64,000 bases of DNA from Zoogloeaceae bacterium (GTDB lineage Bacteria; Pseudomonadota; Gammaproteobacteria; Burkholderiales; Rhodocyclaceae): the NCBI GenBank assembly GCA_024235635.1, contig JACKMA010000002.1:1116001-1180000 (forward strand), written 5' to 3'. Each line of letters begins with the position of its first letter. Positions within the stretch are counted from its first letter, which is position 1. Positions 43,101 through 55,100 of this stretch are shown here, piece after piece. The translations under genes were made by a program, and so were the position numbers. The notes under the pieces were generated by a model, which made no database searches, had not been told where the DNA came from, and saw nothing but the letters and a program-made list of their open reading frames with translations.

Positions 43101-46100
43101 GGTGCCGTCGGCATTCAGCGTCAGTGATCCATGCGCCACACCGGAGACCAGACTGACCGTCACCGGCGTGTCACCAAGGCCGGTGTCGTTCGCGAGCACC
43201 GAGCTCGCAGCAGAATCCAGCGTCGTCGCCGTGCCACCCTCGGCGACCGTGATCGCGTCGACATTGGCCACCGGCGTCGTGTCGCTGACCGGCGTGATCG
43301 TGATCGAGACCGTCGCGTCCGACGTCTGACCATCGTTGTCGGTGACGCGGTACGTGAAGCTGTCGCTGAAGTTCTCCGAGCCGTCGTGGGTATAGCTGAA
43401 GGTGCCGTCGCCGTTTAGGGTCAGCGAGCCAAACGACACGTCGGTGACAAGAGAAACGGTGACCGGTGTATCGCCCAGGCCGTTGTCGTTCGCCAGCACC
43501 GAGTTCGCCGCACTGTCGAGGGTGGTCGCGGTGCCACCCTCGGCGACGGTGATCGAATCGGCATTGGCGAACGGCGTCGTATCACTCACCGGCGTGATCG
43601 TGATCGACACCATGGCGTCCGAGCTCTCGCCGTCGAGGTCCGTGACGCGGTAGGTAAAGCTGTCGCTGAAATTCTCCGAGCCGTCGTGGGTGTAGCTGAA
43701 GGTACCGTCGGCATTCAGGGTCAATGAACCGAAGGTGACGTCGGTGACGAGAGAGACGGTGACCGGCGTATCGCTCAGGCCGGTATCGTTGGCGAGCACC
43801 GAGTTCGCGGCACTGTCCAGCGTCGTCGCTGTACCACCCTCGGCGACGGTGATCGCGTCGGAATTCGCCGCGGGCGTCGTGCTGCTGACCGGTGTGATCG
43901 TGATGCTGACCGTCGCGTCCGAGGTCTCGCCGTCGTTGTCGGTCACCCGGTAGGTGAAGCCATCCGTGTAGTTCACGGAGCCGTCATGGGTATAGCTGAA
44001 GCTACCGTCGGCATTCAGCGTCAGCGTTCCGTTCGTGACATCACTAACCAGACTGACGGTAACGGGCGTGTCGCCCAGGCCCGTGTCGTTGGCCAGCACA
44101 GAGGTCGCTGCGCTGTCGAGGGTGGTCGCGGTGCCACCCTCGGCGACGGTGATCGCATCGGCATTGGCGACCGGGGTCGTGTCACTCACTGGCGTGATCG
44201 TGATCGAGACCGTCGCATCGCTGGTCTGACCGTCGTTGTCGGTGACGCGGTAGGTGAAGCTGTCGCTGAAGTTTTCGGTACCGTCGTGGGTGTAGCTGAA
44301 GGTGCCGTCGGCATTCAGCGCCAGTGATCCATGCGCCACACCGGAGACCAGACTGACCGTCACCGGCGTGTCGCCCAGGCCGGTGTCGTTGGACAGCACG
44401 GAGGTCGCAGCGGTATCCAGAGTCGTGGCCGTGCCACCTTCAGCGACCGTGATTGCATCGGCATTCGCCGCCGGCGTCGTGTCACTCACTGGCGTGATCG
44501 TGATCGAGACCGTCGCATCGCTGGTCTGACCGTCATTGTCGGTGACGCGGTAGGTGAAGCTGTCGCTGAAGTTTTCCGAGGCGTCATGGGTGTAGCTGAA
44601 GGTGCCGTCGGGGTTGAGCGTCAGCGAACCGTTGCTGACATCGGAGACCAAACTTACAGTGACCGGCGTGTCACCCAGGCCAGTATCGTTGGCGAGCACC
44701 GAGTTCGCGGCGCTGTCCAGCGTCGTCGCTGTACCACCCTCGGCGACGGTGATCGCGTCGGCGTTGGCGACCGGCGTCGTGTCGCTGACCGGCGTGATCG
44801 TGATGCTGACCGTGGCGTCTGACGTCTGACCGTCGTTGTCGGTGACACGGTAGGTGAAGGCGTCGCTGAAGTTCTCCGAGCCGTCGTGCGTGTAGCTGAA
44901 GGTACCGTCGGCATTCAGGGTCAATGAACCGAAGGTGACGTCGGTGACGAGAGAGACGGTGACCGGCGTATCGCTCAGGCCGGTATCGTTGGCGAGCACC
45001 GAGTTCGCGGCACTGTCCAGCGTCGTCGCTGTACCACCCTCGGCGACGGTGATCGCGTCGGGATTCGCCGCGGGCGTCGTGTCACTGACCGGCGTGATCG
45101 TGATCGAGACCGTCGCGTCCGACGTCTGACCATCGTTGTCGATGACGCGGTAGGTAAAACTGTCGCTGAAGTTCTCCGAGCCGTCGTGCGTGTAGCTGAA
45201 GGTGCCGTCGGCGTTTAGGGTCAGCGAGCCAAACGACACGTCGGTGACAAGAGAAACGGTGACCGGCGTGTCACCCAGGCCGGTGTCGTTAGCGAGCACC
45301 GAGTTCGCCGCACTGTCGAGGGTGGTCGCGGTGCCACCCTCGGCGACGGTGATCGAATCGGCATTGGCGACCGGCGTCGTATCACTCACCGGCGTGATCG
45401 TGATCGACACCATGGCGTCCGAGCTCTCGCCGTCGAGGTCCGTGACGCGGTAGGTAAAGCTGTCGCTGAAATTCTCCGAGCCGTCGTGGGTGTAGCTGAA
45501 GGTACCGTCGGCATTCAGGGTCAATGAACCGAAGATGACGTCGGTGACGAGAGAGACGGTGACCGGCGTATCGCTCAGGCCGGTATCGTTGGCGAGCACC
45601 GAGTTCGCGGCACTGTCCAGCGTCGTCGCTGTACCACCCTCGGCGACGGTGATCGCGTCGGAATTCGCCGCGGGCGTCGTGCTGCTGACCGGTGTGATCG
45701 TGATGCTGACCGTCGCGTCCGAGGTCTCGCCGTCGTTGTCGGTCACCCGGTAGGTGAAGCCATCCGTGTAGTTCACGGAGCCGTCATGGGTATAGCTGAA
45801 GCTACCGTCGGCATTCAGCGTAAGCGTTCCGTTCGTGACATCACTAACCAGACTGACGGTAACGGGCGTGTCGCCCAGGCCGGTGTCGTTCGCCAGCACC
45901 GAGTTCGCCGCACTGTCGAGGGTGGTCGCGGTGCCACCCTCGGCGACGGTGATCGCATCGGCATTGGCGACCGGGGTCGTATCGCTGACCGGCGTGATCG
46001 TGATGCTGACCGTGGCGTCCGACGTCTGACCGTCGTTGTCGGTGACGCGGTAGGTGAAGCTGTCGCTGAAGTTTTCGGTACCGTCGTGGGTGTAGCCGAA

Positions 46101-49100
46101 GGTGCCGTCGGCATTCAGCGTCAGTGATCCATGCGCCACACCGGAGACCAGACTGACCGTCACCGGCGTGTCGCCCAGGCCGGTGTCGTTGGACAGCACG
46201 GAGGTCGCAGCGGTATCCAGAGTCGTGGCCGTGCCACCTTCAGCGACCGTGATTGCATCGGCATTCGCCGCCGGCGTCGTGTCACTCACTGGCGTGATCG
46301 TGATCGAGACCGTCGCATCGCTGGTCTGACCGTCATTGTCGGTGACGCGGTAGGTGAAGCTGTCGCTGAAGTTTTCCGAGGCGTCATGGGTGTAGCTGAA
46401 GGTGCCGTCGGGGTTGAGCGTCAGCGAACCGTTGCTGACATCGGAGACCAAACTTACAGTGACCGGCGTGTCACCCAGGCCAGTATCGTTGGCGAGCACC
46501 GAGTTCGCGGCACTGTCCAGCGTCGTCGCTGTACCACCCTCGGCGACGGTGATCGCGTCGGCGTTGGCGACCGGCGTCGTGTCGCTGACCGGCGTGATCG
46601 TGATGCTGACCGTGGCGTCCGACGTCTGACCGTCGTTGTCGGTGACGCGGTAGGTGAAGCTGTCGCTGAAGTTTTCGGTACCGTCGTGGGTGTAGCCGAA
46701 GGTGCCGTCGGCATTCAGCGTCAGTGATCCATGCGCCACACCGGAGACCAGACTGACCGTCACCGGCGTGTCGCCCAGGCCGGTGTCGTTGGACAGCACG
46801 GAGGTCGCAGCGGTATCCAGAGTCGTGGCCGTGCCACCTTCAGCGACCGTGATTGCATCGGCATTCGCCGCCGGCGTCGTGTCACTCACTGGCGTGATCG
46901 TGATCGAGACCGTCGCATCGCTGGTCTGACCGTCATTGTCGGTGACGCGGTAGGTGAAGCTGTCGCTGAAGTTTTCGGTACCGTCATGCGTGTAGCTGAA
47001 GGTGCCGTCGGCATTGAGCGTCAGCGACCCATGCGCCACCCCGGCGACCACGCTAACGGTGACCGGCGTGTCACCAAGGCCGGTGTCGTTCGCGAGCACC
47101 GAGCTCGCAGCAGAATCCAGCGTCGTCGCCGTGCCACCCTCGGCGACGGTGATCGCGTCGGCGTTGGCGACCGGCGTCGTGTCACTGACCGGCGTGATCG
47201 TGATCGAGACCGTCGCATCGCTGGTCTGACCGTCATTGTCGGTGACGCGGTAGGTGAAGCTGTCGCTGAAGTTTTCGGTACCGTCGTGGGTGTAGCTGAA
47301 GGTGCCGTCGGCATTCAGCGTCAGTGATCCATGCGCCACACCGGAGACCAGACTGACCGTCACCGGCGTGTCACCAAGGCCGGTGTCGTTCGCGAGCACC
47401 GAGCTCGCAGCAGAATCCAGCGTCGTCGCCGTGCCACCCTCGGCGACGGTGATCGCGTCGGCGTTGGCGACCGGCGTCGTGTCACTGACCGGCGTGATCG
47501 TGATGCTGACCGTGGCGTCTGACGTCTGACCGTCATTGTCGGTGACGCGGTAGGTGAAGCTGTCGCTGAAGTTTTCGGTACCGTCGTGGATGTAGCTGAA
47601 AGTGCCGTCGGCGTTGAGCGTCAGCGACCCATGCGTCACCCCGGCGACCACGCTAACGGTGACCGGCGTGTCACCAAGGCCGGTGTCGTTCGCGAGCACC
47701 GAGCTCGCAGCAGAATCCAGCGTCGTCGCCGTGCCACCCTCGGCGACGGTGATCGCGTCGGCGTTGGCGACCGGCGTCGTGTCACTGACCGGCGTGATCG
47801 TGATCGAGACCGTCGCGTCCGACGTCTGACCATCGTTGTCGGTGACGCGGTAGGTAAAACTGTCGCTGAAGTTTTCCGAGGCGTCATGGGTGTAGCTGAA
47901 GGTGCCGTCGGGGTTGAGCGTCAGCGAACCGTTGCTGACATCGGAGACCAAACTTACAGTGACCGGCGTGTCACCCAGGCCAGTATCGTTGGCGAGCACC
48001 GAGTTCGCGGCGCTGTCCAGCGTCGTCGCCGTGCCACCCTCGGCGACGGTGATCGCGTCGGCGTTGGCGACCGGCGTCGTGTCACTGACCGGCGTGATCG
48101 TGATGCTGACCGTGGCGTCTGACGTCTGACCGTCATTGTCGGTGACGCGGTAGGTAAAGCTGTCGCTGAAGTTTTCGGTACCGTCATGCGTGTAGCTGAA
48201 GGTGCCGTCTGCATTGAGCGTAAGCGACCCATGCGTCACCCCGGCGACCACGCTAACGGTGACCGGCGTGTCACCAAGGCCGGTGTCGTTCGCGAGCACC
48301 GAGCTCGCAGCAGAATCCAGCGTCGTCGCCGTGCCACCCTCGGCGACGGTGATCGCGTCGGCGTTGGCGACCGGCGTCGTGTCACTGACCGGCGTGATCG
48401 TGATGCTGACCGTGGCGTCTGACGTCTGACCGTCATTGTCGGTGACGCGGTAGGTAAAGCTGTCGCTGAAGTTTTCGGTACCGTCATGCGTGTAGCTGAA
48501 GGTGCCGTCTGCATTGAGCGTCAGCGACCCATGCGTCACCCCGGCGACCACGCTAACGGTGACCGGCGTGTCACCAAGGCCGGTGTCGTTCGCGAGCACC
48601 GAGCTCGCAGCAGAATCCAGCGTCGTCGCCGTGCCACCCTCGGCGACGGTGATCGCGTCGGCGTTGGCGACCGGCGTCGTGTCACTGACCGGCGTGATCG
48701 TGATGCTGACCGTCGCGTCTGACGTCTGACCGTCATTGTCAGTGACTCGATACGTGAAGCTGTCGCTGAAGTTTTCGGTACCGTCATGCGTGTAGCTGAA
48801 GGTGCCGTCTGCATTGAGCGTAAGAGATCCGTGGGTCACCCCGGCGACCACGCTAGCGGCGACCGGCGTGTCACCAAGGCCGGTGTCGTTCGCGAGCACC
48901 GAGCTCGCAGCAGAATCCAGCGTCGTCGCCGTGCCACCCTCGGCGACGGTGATCGCGTCGGCGTTGGCGACCGGCGTCGTGTCACTGACCGGCGTGATCG
49001 TGATCGAGACCGTCGCGTCCGACGTCTGACCATCGTTGTCGGTGACGCGGTAGGTGAAGCTGTCGCTGAAGTTCTCGGAACCGTCGTGGGTGTAGCCGAA

Positions 49101-52100
49101 CGTGCCGTCGGCATTCAGCGTCAGCGTGCCGTTCGTGACATCGACGACCAGCGAGACCGTGACCGGTGTATCGCCAAGTCCGGTGTCGTTGGCGAGGACG
49201 GAATTGGCCGTACTGTCGAGCGTCGTCGCCGTGCCACCTTCGGCCACCGTGATCGCGTCCGCGTTGGCGACCGGCGTCGTGTCACTGACCGGCGTGATCG
49301 TGATCGAGACCGTCGCATCCGCTGTCTGGCCATCGTTGTCGGTGATGCGGTACGTGAAGCTATCCGAGAAGTTCTCGCTGCCGTCGTGGGTGTAGCTGAA
49401 GGTGCCGTTGGCGTTCAGCGTCAGTGAGCCGAAGGTGACATCTGTGACCAAGCTCACCGTCACCGGTGTATCGGCCAAGCCGGCGTCGTTGGCCAGTACC
49501 GACGTTGCGGCGCTGTCGAGCGACGTCGCAGTGCCACCTTCCGAGACGGAGATGGCATCGGGGCTGGCCACCGGCGTCGCGTCACTGACCGGGTTAACCG
49601 TGATATTGACGGTGCCAATGCTTGAACTGGCCACCACCGCCACCTCGTTGCCGACCAGCGCCGAGTCGTAGATGCGCAACGAGTCAAGCGCACCGCCGTA
49701 GTAGCGATCGGCGTCAAGGTCCTGGCGGCTACCCAAGAATAGATCCCCGGTCGGGTTCAAACCGCCGGTACCGCGGGCGGCGTCGCTCATCTTCAGATCG
49801 CCGTCGAGGTATACCTTGATGCCGCCCGCATCTACTGTCGCGACATAGGTATGCCACTGGCCATCGCCGACGATGGACGAAACGTCGACCTGTAGCGCGA
49901 AGTTGTCGAGCGAATCGTCGCCGTCACGAATCACCGTTCGAAGCACGTTGGGATCGGTGCCGTGCGATGCCTCGTTGACGAAGACATTGACGCTATTGAA
50001 GCCATTGACGTCGCCATGGCTGTATAGATACTGGAACAGGCTGCCCGAGTTGTCGTCAAGCCTGAAATCGAAGGAGATCGTGAATTCGGCGGCGTAAGCG
50101 ATGTCGGGGATCTGCACATAGTCGCCGGACTCGTTGAACGACAAGCCATTGCCAATCGATCCCGCGACCGTCGTCGTGCCGTTCAGCGTGCCGTCGGAGG
50201 GTCCGACACCGTCGGTCGCGGTTCCGTCCAGGTTCCAGTAATGTGACAGCGTGGCGTTGGCACCGGCATCGACGATGACATAGTCGAAGCTGTCGACCCC
50301 GCTGTAGTCGGGGTCGGGCGTGTAGGTCAACGTACCGTCGCCGTTGTCCACCACGACACCGTTGGCCGGCTGCGTGAATTCGACCACTCTGATGCCGCCG
50401 CCGTCCGCATCGACATCATTCGACCTTGGGTCGAAGACCAACGGTGTGTCTTCGTCGGTCGACAGTGAATCGTCCATCGCGACCGGCGGTACATTCGCGG
50501 CAGTGACGTCGATCGTCATCGTGTTTGCCGACACTTCGGTGTCCTGCCCACCGTTTGCCGTGCCACCGTCGTCCTGCACGCGGAACGTGAAGCTCGCCAG
50601 CGACGCTCCGCTGGCACCGGCCGGCGGTTCGTAGGTCAGCAGTCCGAGGGCGATATCGCCAGCGTCGATCCAGTTGCCAGCGACGAAGGTGCTGCCGTTC
50701 CAAAGCAACTGGCCCTGGGCCGGCAGCGTGTCGATCCATACCCGCAACAGGTTGTCGCCGTCGATGTCGCTGAATCCGAAGTCGCTTGCCGCAAAGGTGT
50801 AGCTCGTGTCCGCGTCGGCAGTGACCGTGTTGTCGGCTCCGGTCGGCGCATCACTCACCGCGGTAATGTTGAAGGTCACCGAGCTTGCCGAAGCGCTGGT
50901 ATCGCTGCCGCCGTTGGCCGTGCCGCCGTCGTCCTTGACACGGAACATGAAACTGTCGGCGGCTGCGCCATTGATGTTGGCGTCAGGGTGATATTTGAAG
51001 CGCCCGGCATCGATGTCGGCAACGGAGACTTCGTCGCTGTCGCTCAGCGCCTCACCCGTGTCGACGATGCCGTTGCCATTGGCGTCGATGTATAGCGTGC
51101 CCTGGGATGGCGCGCTGGCAATGATGACGGCGTCGAATGCATCGCCGTCGGCATCGCTGAAGTTGAAGTCCGCGGCCTTCAGGACGTAGTTGCTGTCTTC
51201 GAATACGGCGACGGCGTTGCTCAGCGCGCTGGGCGCGTCGTTGACACTATTGACCGTGATCGTCGCCGGGGCCTGTATCGGGTTCGCTGCCAGCCCTGCC
51301 ACCTCCGCACTGCCCAGCGCCCGGTTGAACATTGCGAATCCGTCGAGCGCGCCCCCGGCGTTCAGCATCCGCGTCGGATCGAGGTCGGAGCGGGCACCGA
51401 GATAGGCGTTGCCCGTCGGGTTGATCGCCCCGCCGCCCATGGAAGCGCTCCCCTTGAGCGTGCCGTCGATGTACACCTTGGTACCGACGCCCGAGGTGAC
51501 CGTCATCGTGTAGAGGTGCCATTGGCCGTCACCGATCAGCGAGGCGATGTCGGTGAAGATCTGGCCCGACGAGTCGTTGTTGTCCCACACCAGGGTCGCG
51601 ATGGTGTTGCGCTGCGCAGTGTTCGAATAGCCGCTCTCGACCACCGAGACCTGCACGTTGTTGGGCACGGGGGTCGAAGTGCCGTGGCTGAACAGGTACT
51701 GCAGGTCGGAGCCGCTGTTGTCGCTGATGCGGAAGTAGAACGCGATCGAGAACTCGCTCGTATAGGCCAGGTCGGGCAGTCGGACGTAGTCATCCACCCC
51801 ATCGAACTGCAAGGCCTGTCCAGTCTTGCCGGCGATCGGCGTCGGGCCGTTGACCAGCGTGCCGTTCGCGCCGCCGATCGCATCGATGGCGTTACCTTCC
51901 AGCGCGTAGTAGCGGACCAGCCCGGTGCCGTCGTCCACCAGGTACTGGAAGCCGTCGCTGCCATTCCAGTCGGCGGTGGGCGTATAGCTGAAGCTGCCGT
52001 CGGCGTTGAGGTTCAGCACGCCGTTGGCCGGGCCCGACACCAGGCGTGCCGTGAGCGTATTGCCGTCGGCGTCGGTATCGTTGGCGAGCACGTTGCCGGC

Positions 52101-55100
52101 GATCACCGTGTCCTCGTTGCCAGACACGCCGTCGGGCACGGCCACCGGCAGGCTGTTGACCGACTGGACGTTGACCGTGACGGTGTTTGGCGTCGGGTCG
52201 AGGTCCGTCCCGCCGTCGGCCGTGCCACCGCTGTCCTGTACCTGGAATGTAAAGCTCGCGTAGTTGGCGCCCGAGGCGCCGGCCGCCGGCGTGAACGTCA
52301 GCAGGCCGGACACGATGTTGGCCGCCGAGATGGTCTGCCCGGCTGCCACGACCGTGCCGTTAAGCTTCAGGCTACCGGCCGCAGGCACCGTCGCGATCTT
52401 CACGCCCAGCAACGCATCGCCGTCGGTGTCCATGAAGCCGAAGTCGCCGGTGACGAAAGTGTAGGGTGTGTCCTTCGGAGTCACCACGGTGCGATCGGTG
52501 CCCGCGGGCGCGTCGTTGACGGCGGTGATCATCACCGTGGTGCTACCCAGTGCCTGCTTGGCACCGCCGCTGCCCTGCGCGCCAATGTTGCCGTCGTCGA
52601 AGGTCCAGTCGATCTGCGCGCTGGCTGGCGGTGCATCGCTGCTGTTGGCGTATGTGACCTGGCGCAAGACGTTGTCGACATCGGCGGACGTCGGAATCTC
52701 GCCATTGCCGTCGGTGAATGCAATCGCCAGTTGGCCCGCCGTGCTCGTCGTGTCGAAGGTGGCGATGACCTGACCGTTCTTCATCAGGTTGGCACCGGAC
52801 AGCAAGATGCCATTGCCGTCATTGAAGCCGAACACGTCATCGGCATTCGCGCCGCCGTTTCGTGCTAGGGTCAGATTCGCCCCGGCGTAGTTGCCGTTGC
52901 CGCCGTTCAGGGCATCGAGTTCGGTGTCGCCGATGTCGACGTCGGTGTCCAGCACGACGGCCGAACCGTCTTCGACAAATGTCGGATTGCCATCGAGCGT
53001 GGCTCCGAAACTCGGTGCGCTGTTGGCTTCAGCCACGTCTCCGACCGTGATCGTCAGCACTTCGCTATAGCTACTCGCCCCCGAATCGGTCACGCGGACT
53101 GTCACCGTGTGCGACGTGTCGGTCTCGTAGTCCAGCAGCGAGCCGTTGGCCACCGTGATGACGCCGGTATTGGGATCGATGGCGAAGCGTCCGCCGGCAT
53201 CGTCGGTCAGATCGAAGCTGTGGGTGTCACCGGCATCGAGGTCCATGACTCCGATGACCTCGGCGACGCGGGTGCCGTTTGCCGAATTTTCCGGCACCGA
53301 TGCGGTGCCGGTCGTGACCATGCGCATTGCAATACCGGTCGCGTCGCCATCGATATTGTCGCTTTGCCATACGGCGATGATCTGACCTGCTGCGGTCGCC
53401 GCCACCTCCGGCTTCTTCTGGTCGCCGGCCGTCGTCTCATTGACCACCACCTCGCCGTCAATCTTGCTGCCGCCGGCGTCAAATCGCTGGGCCAGGATCG
53501 CCGTGCCGCTGCCGTCGCCCGAACTGGTCTCCCAGACCACGACGAAGCCGTCGTCCGATGCGGTGACCGTCGATTCGTAGCGCGCCGCGGAACTCGTCGT
53601 GTTGACCTGGAACTCGCTGACGACGACTGCGCCACTGGCGTCGTAGATTGTCGCGCTCAACGCGCCGGCGTCGTCGTAGGTGAGAACGAAACCGCCGTTC
53701 GACAGCCCGGCGACGTCCGCGATGTTGTCGCCGCCCGGGTTGATGACTGCGGAACGAGCGCTGCCGTCGGCGTTCATCACGCGCGCGGCGACGGCCGTGT
53801 TGGTGCCGTCGTGGGTGCGCCAGACGGCGACGAATCCACCGTCGTCGAGCAAGGCAAGCTCGGTCTGGGCGCCGAACAGCCCGGTGCCCGAAGCCAGCGA
53901 TCCGATCGTGAATTGCCCACCGACGGTCGCGCCGGCCCTGTCGTAACGCTGGCCGACGACGTCATAGCCGGTACCCGCGCTCTCGTTGGCCCAGACCGCG
54001 ACGAATTCGCTGGCGTTCAATGCCAGCAGTGCCGGCTGGTAGCCCTCGTTGTCGCCGTCGGTGCCAGGACTCAACGCAAATTCCGCGGTCGCCGGCGAGC
54101 CGTCCGCATTGAACACCCGTGCCTCGGTCCAGGCCCGCACCCCCGAGATCTGGTCCTGCCAGGCAACGGCGAAACCACCGTCGGCAAAGGTCGTCACCGA
54201 CGGGTTGGTCTCCGAATCCGAAACTTCGGACGCGACCAGGAATTCGGCACCGTTGGCGCTGCCGTCGGCACTGTAGCGTTGGCCATAGATGCCATAGCCG
54301 CTGCCGTCCTGCCCATTGCTGGCCCAGACGACGACGTAGCCGCCATCGGCGAATGCGGCGATAGCCGGGTCGATCTGATCGGTCGTTGTATAGCTGTTGA
54401 CGACGACTTCACTGCCGGAATCGGAATCGAACGCGATGTCGGTCGGCGGATCGTTGGCCACGATCACGGCGGCAAACTCCGACGTATCGGTGAACGTGGC
54501 GTAGCTGCTATCGCTCTTGGTCGCGGTGGCACTGATGTAGGCACCTCCCGCAATGTCGGCCGCTAGGGTCGCATCGATGTTGGCATTGCCGGCGCCGTCG
54601 GTGGCCACGTTGACGAAGCCGAGATAGGTCTGGCCCTCACCGTAGCCCGTGCCGTCGGGGCTGGTGTTGGTGAAGAACTCGATCCGGAAATAGCTGTTCG
54701 CTGTCGAGTTCAGCGTGCCGCTGATGGCGATCACGGTTCCGCCGTCCGTGGTGGCGGTCGCCAGTACCGGGAAATTCTGCACGTTGTTGCTGCCGGTGTC
54801 GGCGTCGCCGACGTCGTTGGCGGTGACACCCTGCGTACCGATGTCGATGCCTTGCTCGACGTTGCCGTAGATCGAGTTGCCCAGGAACGCGTTGCCGGTA
54901 CCCGTGCCGTTCAACCGGATGCCGTCCCAGCCACTGTTGGCGATAACGTTGCCGCTGCCGGCCGCGGTGCCGCCGATCAGGTTGTCCGCGGCGGTGGAGT
55001 CGAGGTAGACGCCCGCGCGCGCATTGCCCAGCGCATTGCTGCCGTCGGTACCGATGTAGTTGGCGGCGATCGTGTTGCCGTTGCTGGTGATGTACATGTC

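Noticed and set aside
42086..49585. A CRISPR array or mobile-element cluster suggested by regular repeats
   Set aside because: The repeats are 300 bp, contiguous without spacers, and code for a continuous protein; no cas or transposase genes are near.
42196..49671. Many regularly spaced plus-strand open frames (about 60-210 residues) across the repeat array
   Set aside because: They recur every 300 bp because the repeat length is a multiple of three, so antisense frames stay open. No ribosome binding sites or independent domains are seen.
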